A stretch of 64,000 nucleotides of DNA from Rhodobacterales bacterium 56_14_T64 (GTDB lineage: Bacteria > Pseudomonadota > Alphaproteobacteria > Rhodobacterales > Rhodobacteraceae), in NCBI GenBank assembly GCA_002162795.1, contig MAAY01000062.1, positions 1-64,000 of the forward strand, read 5' to 3'. Made by a program: the position numbers and the translations under genes. Below the pieces are notes generated by a model that made no database searches, had not been told where the DNA came from, and saw only the letters and a list, made by a program, of their open reading frames with translations. Shown one piece after another: positions 8,828 to 16,096 of this stretch; the stretch's first letter is position 1; each line of letters begins with the position of its first letter.

Positions 8828-9427
8828 ATGAAAATACTCGTAGTCGGCGCCTCGGGCGTCATCGGCAGCGCCATCGTCAACGCTCTATCGGGCGAACATC
8901 AGGTCATTTCGGCCAGCCGCTCATCTGGAGACGTCACTGTTGACCTTTCCAACCCGGCCTCCATTCGCGCAATGTTCTCCCAGATTGATCAGGTCGATGC
9001 GATTATCTCTGCCGCTGGCGAGGCTGACGTCAAGCCGCTGGAGGCACTGACAGATCAGGATTATGACCGCGCTTCTGGCATGCAGCTCATGGGCCAGATC
9101 AATCTGTTTCGCTATGGCAAAGACAGCCTTGCCCCAGGTGGTTCAGTGACGCTGACATCAGGTGTTGCCAGCAAATACAATTTTCCGGGTGCTGCCGCCA
9201 TTGGCATGGCCTGTGCAGGGCTTGAACGCTTTGCTGACGCAGCGGCGCAAGAATTGACAGACATCCGCCTGAACGTCGTCTCGCCGACATCAGTGACCGA
9301 ATCCATGGAGAAGCTGGGTTGGCCAACCGAAGGGTCCATCACAGCTGCCAATACCGCCAAGTCTTATCTCGCCGCAGTCACCGGCACGATGACTGGCCAG
9401 ACATTGAACACAGCAGAATACGCGTAG
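8828..9427 (+). CDS. Short-chain dehydrogenase/reductase-like protein lacking the YxxxK motif
   Basis: A 199-residue Rossmann protein. The nucleotide-binding glycine motif is clear ('VVGASGVIGSAI') and an 'IISAAG' segment corresponds to NNAG. Where the family normally has Y-x-x-x-K the sequence reads 'GAAAIGMACAGLERF', so the catalytic tyrosine and lysine are absent. It belongs to a subgroup of short SDRs that may bind NAD(P) without the classical mechanism. First gene of the run divergent from the LysR regulator, with a 76-bp gap to the haloalkane dehalogenase. Confidence 0.8.
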   Translation: MKILVVGASGVIGSAIVNALSGEHQVISASRSSGDVTVDLSNPASIRAMFSQIDQVDAIISAAGEADVKPLEALTDQDYDRASGMQLMGQINLFRYGKDSLAPGGSVTLTSGVASKYNFPGAAAIGMACAGLERFADAAAQELTDIRLNVVSPTSVTESMEKLGWPTEGSITAANTAKSYLAAVTGTMTGQTLNTAEYA

Positions 9428-9503
9428 CACTTCCAACAGAGATAGAATGTGCGGGCGAACACCGGCTCGCATATCCTGATCCGCCAACACATCAGAGGCC
9501 ACC

Positions 9504-10502
9504 ATGTCCAAGCTTGAAACGTTTCAATCAACAGCCGTCAAATCCGGCGTTCTCAGAACACCCGACTCCGCGTTTGCCAATCTTCCCGATTTTCCGTTTG
9601 AGCCGAATTACATCGAAGTCGACGGGATGCGGATGCACTACGTTGATGAGGGACGTGAAAACCCAAGGACTATCTTTCTGCTACATGGTCAGCCATCGTG
9701 GAGCTACCTTTACCGCAAGATGATACCTCTGTTTGTCGCCGCTGGTTATCGCGTCATAGCCCCCGACCTTATTGGCTTTGGCCGCTCGGACAAGCCCGCA
9801 AGCTCGGATTCGCACAGCTATCAGGCACATGTGGACTGGATGACAACATTTGTGCAGAAATTGGGCATCAAGGACGCCACCGTCTTTATGCAGGACTGGG
9901 GCGGAATGATTGGCCTGCGGGTATTGGCAAACAACCCGGACTGGGCGTCGCATCTCGTGGTTGCCAATACGGCGCTTGGCAATGCCAAAGGTCCATTCAA
10001 GTATATTTTGCCACGCATGCTCAAGGCGATGCGGGTTTTTGCGGGCAAGCCGAAAATCGAGGATCTGGCGGTCAAACAATCCTATGGCAATTGGGCGGGC
10101 TATTTCCTGTGGTCTCCAAAACTGGACTTCGGCAAGGTTATGCAGATCCTTACCACGTCCAAACTGTCTGCCGCTGAGATGTCAGCCTACGACGCCCCCT
10201 TTGCGGATCATCGCTTTTACGCAGGCCCGCGTAAAATGCCTCAGATCGTAGCCGCACAGCAGGACGAAGGTCGTGATGCTTGGGCCAAACTGGGGCAAAG
10301 CAACAGGCCAGTTCTGACCTTGTTCAGTGACAAGGATCCGTTTCTGGCGCAGACCGATTATGACAAGCAGTTTCAGACGCTTCCAGGTGCGGCGTCGCAA
10401 CCGCACGACACAATCACCAACGCGTCGCATTTCCTGCAGGAAGACAAAGGTGTTGAGATTGCAGGCAAGGTTTTGAAATGGCTGCAAAGCAATGGCTATT
10501 AA
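9504..10502 (+). CDS. Haloalkane dehalogenase, subfamily I (DhlA-like)
   Basis: A 332-residue alpha/beta hydrolase. The oxyanion segment is 'HGQPSWSYLYR' (61-71), the nucleophile elbow is 'MQDWGG' with Asp131 in place of the usual Ser and Trp132 as halide-binding residue. The acid is placed after strand 7 ('SDKDPF', Asp278), the catalytic His is in 'ASHFLQED' (His309). This Asp-His-Asp layout is that of HLD-I enzymes, which hydrolyse carbon-halogen bonds to an alcohol and halide. Located with two SDRs, which could oxidise the alcohol product. A related esterase-like activity cannot be excluded without assay. Confidence 0.88.
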   Translation: MSKLETFQSTAVKSGVLRTPDSAFANLPDFPFEPNYIEVDGMRMHYVDEGRENPRTIFLLHGQPSWSYLYRKMIPLFVAAGYRVIAPDLIGFGRSDKPASSDSHSYQAHVDWMTTFVQKLGIKDATVFMQDWGGMIGLRVLANNPDWASHLVVANTALGNAKGPFKYILPRMLKAMRVFAGKPKIEDLAVKQSYGNWAGYFLWSPKLDFGKVMQILTTSKLSAAEMSAYDAPFADHRFYAGPRKMPQIVAAQQDEGRDAWAKLGQSNRPVLTLFSDKDPFLAQTDYDKQFQTLPGAASQPHDTITNASHFLQEDKGVEIAGKVLKWLQSNGY

Positions 10503-10556
10503 GGCAATCAGCTTTAGACCCGTGGTAAGCCAACTTCGGAAAAGGCGAGAGACGCA

Positions 10557-11426
10557 ATGAAAGAGCAGGTACAAAAAACCGCGATTGTCACGGGTGCAAA
10601 CACTGGCCTTGGATATGAAACGGCGCTTGAGCTGTATCGGCAGGGGATGCATGTCATCGTCGCCAGTCGCAATCCCGAAAAGGGGCGGGAAGCCTGCGAG
10701 CGTATGCAAGCCGCAGCCCCTTCTTCAGTCGGAAAAACTGAATTTGTGCAGTTGAACCTGTCGAGTCTTGAGGCCGTAAAAAGTTTTGCTGACTGGGCAA
10801 AAAACCGTTTGGAGCGACTGGATCTGTTGATCAACAATGCGGGTATCATGACGCCACCGCCCACAACGACCGATGATGGATACGAAGCCCAGTTTGGCGT
10901 GAATTTCGTGGCACATTTTGCTTTGACCGGATGTTTGTTTGCACTGCTGGAAAAAACACCAGGTGCCCGAGTTGTCTCGCTGAGCAGCAGGGCGCATCGC
11001 GGCAGTGTGATTGATCTCGCGAATTGCGCCCTCGAAAAACCATACGATCCTGGGCGTGAATACGCTCAAAGCAAACTTGCCAACCTGATTTTCGCGTTGG
11101 AATTTGACCGCCGCCTTCGTGTTTCAGGTCACCAGCTTAGGTCTCTGGCGGCGCATCCAGGGGTCAGTCAGACTGATCTTTTCCGCCATATAGGCCCAAC
11201 GCCGGATGGGATAAAGTTCATGTCTGCTGCAGAGGGTGCGGCTCCTACGGTCATGGCGGCGACCTTGGGTACTGCGCAGGGTGGTCAGTATTTTGGACCC
11301 GAAGGGCCGGGAGAGGCCAACGGCAAACCGGCTTTGGCAAAAATCAGTGCATCAGCACTGGACGCAACTGTGAACCGCAATCTCTGGCAATGGGCGCAAA
11401 AGGCGACGGGTGTGTACTACCCCTAA
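10557..11426 (+). CDS. SDR-family oxidoreductase (retinol dehydrogenase-like)
   Basis: A 289-residue classical SDR. It has the cofactor motif 'VTGANTGLGYETA' (about 11-24), 'INNAGIM', the serine segment 'VVSLSSRAHRG' and the catalytic 'YAQSK', followed by 'AAHPGVSQTDL'. The layout matches the WW-oxidoreductase/retinol dehydrogenase-like bacterial SDRs that oxidise or reduce lipophilic alcohols. AAGGCGAGAGACGC precedes the start. It lies 54 bp after the dehalogenase and 39 bp before the next gene, so likely in one operon. Confidence 0.85.
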   Translation: MKEQVQKTAIVTGANTGLGYETALELYRQGMHVIVASRNPEKGREACERMQAAAPSSVGKTEFVQLNLSSLEAVKSFADWAKNRLERLDLLINNAGIMTPPPTTTDDGYEAQFGVNFVAHFALTGCLFALLEKTPGARVVSLSSRAHRGSVIDLANCALEKPYDPGREYAQSKLANLIFALEFDRRLRVSGHQLRSLAAHPGVSQTDLFRHIGPTPDGIKFMSAAEGAAPTVMAATLGTAQGGQYFGPEGPGEANGKPALAKISASALDATVNRNLWQWAQKATGVYYP

Positions 11427-11465
11427 ACTCGATGGCCTGGCCTAATGTTCAAAAAGGAAACAAAA

Positions 11466-12188
11466 ATGCAATCTGATTTCCCAGCAACAACACCACACGG
11501 CGAAATTCGCCAGATTTTCCAAGATGTGTTCGTCGTTACCGGCAGTGTGATGATGGTGCCTGGGATACAGGTTAGCCGTAACATGATCATCCTGCGCGAA
11601 GGCGAGGCACTGACCCTGATCAGCACCGTTCGCCTCAACGATGAAGGCCTGAAGGTGCTAGAGGCCTTGGGAAGGGTTGAAAATATCGTCAAGCTTGGCG
11701 CCTACCACCTGGGTGTTCACAATGGGTTAGACGATTCGTTCTACGTGGAGCGCTACGCCGCCAATTTGTGGGCACTGGACGAGATGGAACACAAAGGCGG
11801 TCTAACAACCACACACCCTCTGCGCCCGCGCGGCGACATGCCGGTGACGCAGGCCTCCTTGTTCACATACGACAGTTCCAAAATGCCCGAAGGGATGCTT
11901 TTGCTTCACAAAGAGGGCGGTATTTTGGTCGCAGCTGACAGTTTGCAAAACTGGGCTGAGGTCGATGAGTTCTTCAGCGAAAACGCCGCGATCAGGATGC
12001 AGCAAGCGGAGTTTATTAAACCCGCAAACATCGGCCCGGAATGGCTGCGTGTATGCCAGCCAGAACCAAAAGAGTTTGCCAGGGTGGCTGAACTGGATTT
12101 CGCTCATCTCATACCCTCGCACGGAACTCCAATTCTGAACACTGCGAAGGAAGAGTTCAAAACGACGTTTGCGAAACAACCTTTCTGA
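11466..12188 (+). CDS. Metallo-beta-lactamase-fold-like protein, DUF4336-type
   Basis: A 240-residue protein resembling the N-terminal strands of metallo-beta-lactamase-fold proteins ('VFVVTGSVMMVPGIQVSRNMIILREGEALTLIST'). However, the HxHxDH zinc-binding motif is absent: 'LGAYHLGVHNGLDDSFYV' stands in its place, and 'LIPSHGTPI' is near the C-terminus. The family is therefore uncertain and metal binding doubtful. ATG 11466 has AAGGA 7 bases upstream; the earlier ATG at 11445 lacks one. Last gene of the LysR-adjacent run; its substrate is unknown. Confidence 0.6.
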   Translation: MQSDFPATTPHGEIRQIFQDVFVVTGSVMMVPGIQVSRNMIILREGEALTLISTVRLNDEGLKVLEALGRVENIVKLGAYHLGVHNGLDDSFYVERYAANLWALDEMEHKGGLTTTHPLRPRGDMPVTQASLFTYDSSKMPEGMLLLHKEGGILVAADSLQNWAEVDEFFSENAAIRMQQAEFIKPANIGPEWLRVCQPEPKEFARVAELDFAHLIPSHGTPILNTAKEEFKTTFAKQPF

Positions 12189-12408
12189 AAAATCTGGCCT
12201 GTGAGCGAACACTTGGGTGCTGTTAAACAAACGCTCAACCCGGAGCCTTAAACTCAGTACAAAAAAATTTGGCGAACGAGGATCCAAACTTACTCGGGGT
12301 CGGCCAAATTGAGGTGCAAGTGCGTGCTTTTCAGCGGCGATACTGTCAACAGTCAAAAATGATCGCGGAGCAGACATTGGTGGGGGGCGCAGCGAAGGGC
12401 TGCTAACC

Positions 12409-13948
12409 GCCGATTCTGTGGAAAAACACCGTGTTGCTGGCGCAGAAGATAAGGGACTGAACGTCGGGCGAGCGCCTTTCTTATCAGGCTTCGCTCGTTT
12501 GCTGCGGTGCAGGAAAGATCTTGGCCAACTTGCGGAGGTTTTGGGCGGTGGCGGCGAGCAAGAATTCATCATTTGCACCACATGGGCCGCGTAATCGCAA
12601 CCGCCCCACCCCAAGGATGCGTTTAAGGTGAGCGAAGAGCATTTCCACCTTCTTTCACGGCCGCATCGAGATCGCATATTGCTTGGTTTTGGCAATATCA
12701 CGGGCGACCTGGCGGGCGTCTTCATGTTCTTCGTGGGTGATCTTGCGAGCATCAGCTTTGGGGCAGCATTTCATTTTTGATGGACAGGCTTGGCAGGTGT
12801 GCTTCAGGGCCTGGTATTTCGCCACACCCTTGCCGCTGGGACCACGGTTGGGGTCGGAGTAATTACGCCTGAACTGCTTGAGCGTCTCACCTTCAGGGCA
12901 GATGTACTGGTTGTTCTCGGCGTCCCAATCAAAGTCAGCGCGGGACCATGTGCCATCCTTACGTCCAGCCTGATCAAGCACTGGGATGTGGGGTTTGATA
13001 TTCTGTTTCACGATCCAATCCAGCATAGGGCCCGATCCATAAGCTGCGTCCGCGATGAGCCGTTCAGGGTGAAGGTCAAATCGGTCTTCGACGCGGCCCA
13101 GCATGGTGCGCACTGATCTGACTTCAGCCTGGCGGATCGATCTCGTTGCTTCAACATCCACGATCACGCTGTGATCCGTATCGATCAGATAATTCGTGGA
13201 ATAGGCAAAGAATGCAGGACCCTTACGCGCTGCTGTCCACTGGCTGGATGGATCCGAATGAGAGGTGAACTTTGGCTCAACCACCGTTGCAGCCCCAAAC
13301 GCCGCATCATCCAGAACCTCAAGATATTCCTTTACCGCGCGTGGGGCATCTGCCGGATCAATGGCGCTGCGGTCCCACTTCTCCTTCGGTGTGGAGTTTT
13401 GTTTGTTGGCATCAGCTTCTATAAGGCTGGCATCAGCCGCAAAATGCTGACCGCTCACTAAACCGTCAGAAATGCACCGTGCCAGGGTCACCTCAAACAG
13501 ATGACGCAGCAGATCGCTATCGCGGAAACGGCCGTGTCGGTTCTTGGAAAACGTCGAATGGTTGGGCACAGGATCGGACAGATCAAGACGGCAGAACCAG
13601 CGGTACGCCAGGTTAAGATGCACTTCTTCGCAGAGCCTGCGTTCAGATCGAATGCCAAGACAATAGCCCACCAGCAACATGCGGATCAAGAGTTCGGGAT
13701 CAATTGATGGGCGTCCGGTGTGGCTGTAAAACTCAGAGAGATATCGGCGGATACTGGACAAATCCACGAAGCGATCAATCGAACGCAATAAGTGATCTTG
13801 AGGCACGTGATCATCGATTGAAAACTCGTAGAAAAGTGCGCTTTGCGCTTCTTGCTTAGGTCCTAACATCGTCAATCTCCCGCATTCACGGGTAAATTGA
13901 ATCAGTGATGGACCCTCAAATCAACAAGAGTTTTTCAACAGAATTGGC
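12409..13948 (-). mobile_element. IS1182-family insertion sequence (about 1.54 kb)
   Basis: Imperfect terminal inverted repeats flank the transposase. The left end from 12409 reads GCCGATTCTGTGGAAAAAC; the complement of the right end, reading leftward from about 13948, is GCCAATTCTGTTGAAAAAC (17 of 19 identical). The element carries a single transposase on the minus strand. I see no clear target duplication; CTAAC occurs near both ends but not directly abutting them. Confidence 0.75.
12484..13875 (-). pseudogene. IS1182-family transposase interrupted by one in-frame TGA
   Basis: The frame from ATG 13875 encodes a typical IS1182 transposase: 'SIDDHVPQDHLLRSIDRFVDLSSIR' at the start, 'FAADASLIEADA' as the first catalytic Asp region, and 'RLIADAAYGSGPML' as the second. 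It hits TGA at 12657-12655. Reading through this one codon continues in the same frame for 56 residues of normal family C-terminus ('KKVEMLFAHLKRILGVGRL') to TGA at 12484-12486. The full product would be 463 codons. The lesion removes the conserved DDE-domain tail containing the Glu-region helix, so the 406-residue product is probably inactive. Confidence 0.85.
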
Positions 13949-14225
13949 CATCCTAACAATCACCGCGCCTGCAGTATTGTCCGCTGAGTGTGCTAGGTCG
14001 GAGCTTTCTGTGTGTCGTTTGAATGCCAGCTTTCGGATGGAATTGTTCAGAAATGGTCTTGTCACGCTTGAGTTCTGGCCTCTCCACTCATTTCGGCTGC
14101 CTTTCGTTCGAAGGCCAAGGGACTTTTCCCGCCTAACGATGAATGCCGCCGCCGTAGATTGTAAAGGCCATTGATCTACTGGATACCCCCCTTCGACTTC
14201 AATGGGCAACTCTGACCGAATGTAC

Positions 14226-14483
14226 TCAGGCACGCCGTGAAGAATGAACCAGTCCGTCAACGCGTCGATGACTTCGGTCGAATCCAGCTTCCGATTCACC
14301 CGGATCGTCCCGCTGCCCGGCAGGTGATTGCGAAGCAATCGATGAGAGGGGGCACTCCCGGCTGTGTTCGTCCAAAAAGTTCAATGACCTGAACGCCCTT
14401 CCATCATAGGTTCGGTGGTGCATCGAGCCATTGAGAGCGTCATTGGTTCGAGCGACAATGGCGAGGGTCGTGCGACCAAACAT
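14226..14483 (-). pseudogene. IS3-family orfB fragment (integrase core)
   Basis: Two frames on the minus strand read 'HHRTYDGRAFRSLNFLDEHSREC' and, after the hairpin element at 14311-14350, 'TIRVNRKLDSTEVIDALTDWFILHGVPEYIRSE'. Together they are the middle of an IS3-type rve integrase core. Removing the hairpin joins them in frame. Both ends of the gene are missing. A further ~270 bp to the left (13952-14225) shows no recognisable gene. Confidence 0.75.
14311..14350 (-). repeat. Transposase-nested hairpin element, copy J (40 bp)
   Basis: Read on the minus strand it begins CCCTCTCA, has the stem GATTGC-TTC-GCAATC and ends CCTGCCGGGCAGCG. Removal joins GAG TGC CGG ACG ATC CGG in the transposase frame (E-C-R-T-I-R). 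Confidence 0.85.
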
Positions 14484-14511
14484 GATTGCGAACCTCGGGT
14501 CGTATCGGACC

Positions 14512-14561
14512 GGTGGACCAAAGGCTAACTTTCACCTTGGACCACGCAAGTGGGGCTGCTC
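14512..14561 (+). repeat. IS3-element right-end remnant
   Basis: About 50 bp closely match the right end of the IS3 derivative at 27127-27187 (GGTGGACCAAAGGC, then CTTGGACCACGCAAGTGGGG), lacking about 10 bp in the middle. It is in the same orientation as that copy and opposite to the neighbouring orfB fragment, so several IS3 copies have been rearranged here. Confidence 0.7.
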
Positions 14562-14783
14562 GGCTCTAACGGCCTTTCCCGCAATATCATTGCGCCTGGC
14601 GACAGCGTTTATGGGGTGGTATTCGGCCCGGGTTTCTGTTGGTAGATAGAGCATTTGTAACGCCAATCTAAGATTGGTGACCATGTTTTGGAATCCTCTC
14701 TCAATAAACTATCTTATCGAATTTGTTTTGATACTTATGGTTGCCGGTCATTTTTCTTATCGCCTCATTAATGAACGAAATAC

Positions 14784-15661
14784 ATGGCAGGAAACCCGGA
14801 GTACTGGTCTGAAAGTCTGCAGAACCAGTGGTCCGCGCGCAGCTATCACGGGTCGGTCGAGCATAACTCCCGTGCGGTCATCAACCGCTATCTGGGATAT
14901 TGGGATGCCAACCCGACCACGTTGATCCCCCTGTCTCCCAAAGCCTCTGCACCACTTTACGTCGAAATGATGGGCGGGGCAGCCCCAATCCTGACAAAGG
15001 GTCAAGAACTGTATGACGAAGGCTTGTATCTGCAAGCAACTGAAATCCTGAACAAACTGGTCTACTCCGAGCCGCAGAACCAGGACACCAAGGACATGCT
15101 GGCTGCTGCGTTTGAACAGATCGGCTATCAGAAAGAGAGCCCTTCGGTACGGAATTCGTTCCTGGCTGCGGCCTACGAATTGCGCAATGGGCTCCCACAG
15201 GGGCATCGATTGAAACCACTGGACCTGACACCATTAAGGCGATGCCTACGTCTATGTGGTTGGATTTCCTTGCCATCCGCGTGAACAGTGAAAAAGCGGC
15301 GGATATGGATTTCACCATCAACGTGAACATGCCGGACCGGGATGAACAGATTGTGGTCGAGATGAGCAATGCGACCCTGACCCACATCGTTGGATACACT
15401 GAAGACGATGCCACGCTGAGTGTTGAAATCAATCGTTCGGACCTGGAAAGAGTTATGACCGGGGAAGTTCGTTTGCTTGATCTGATCAAAGACGGCACCG
15501 CCAAATCCACTGGCGATACTTCGGTTCTGGATCAACTGGCTTCAGTTCTTGATCTGTTTGATCTTGGTTTCGAGTTGATGCCAGGCACCGGCGCTCAGGA
15601 TCTGACAAAAGCAGCCAATCCATTTGCCCAACCCGCGCCGGCCAACACCAACGGCGGCTAA
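14784..15661 (+). pseudogene. Alkyl sulfatase, C-terminal half with a frameshift
   Basis: The frame starting 'NPEYWSESLQNQWSARSYHGSVEHNSRAVINRYLG' matches the dimerisation domain of SdsA1/BDS1-type alkyl sulfatases. A second frame from 15242 ('MWLDFLAIRVNSEKAADMDFTINV') gives the C-terminal SCP2-like domain. One missing G in the run at 15200-15203 accounts for the shift: adding it gives a continuous 'LPQGASIETTGPDTIKAMPTSMW'. The whole N-terminal metallo-beta-lactamase catalytic domain is absent, replaced by IS debris. The gene cannot make an active enzyme. Confidence 0.9.
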
Positions 15662-15742
15662 TCAAGCCAATAGATGTTGGCGGTGCTCGACGATGGGACC
15701 GCCAAATTCACTTTTGTTGCTTCCCGGTTCCCTCGTACGGGG

Positions 15743-15780
15743 GACGACACTCATCTCCTACCGGAGATGCGCCGTCTTCT
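15743..15780 (+). terminator. Hairpin with T-rich tail after the alkyl sulfatase remnant
   Basis: CATCTCC-TACC-GGAGATG is a perfect 7-bp hairpin, flanked by outer GACG/CGTC pairs and followed by TTCTTTCCTT. It probably is the original terminator of the alkyl sulfatase transcript. Confidence 0.55.
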
Positions 15781-16096
15781 TTCCTTCAGCGGGGAGGGGG
15801 CGGTGTCGGCGATTTAGCAGCACAAAGCTCTTATCACCAAAACCCAACGCAGCATTTGTCTTTTGCGGCATGCATTGAATAGGAAAATCTTCAAAACTGA
15901 CATTCACCAAATGGAACACCCTGTGCCTCAAATAGAAACAGATGTGCATCGGATTGAGTAATTATGACGCGCTGCTTTGCCGGAACGCCATCCGCATTTT
16001 CAGCCTGATGCGGTTACTGAACTCTACTTCAGGCTTAACGGTACATCGAAACCGACAGAGGGCGTCCACGGAGAAAAAACTTGGCTGATACCAGCG

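Noticed and set aside
11466-12188. Active metallo-beta-lactamase
   Set aside because: The HxHxDH zinc motif is absent, so hydrolytic activity of that type is not supported.
12655-12657. Selenocysteine codon in the IS1182 transposase
   Set aside because: No selenoprotein relation is known for this family, and no SECIS-like hairpin is evident directly downstream; a nonsense mutation is simpler.
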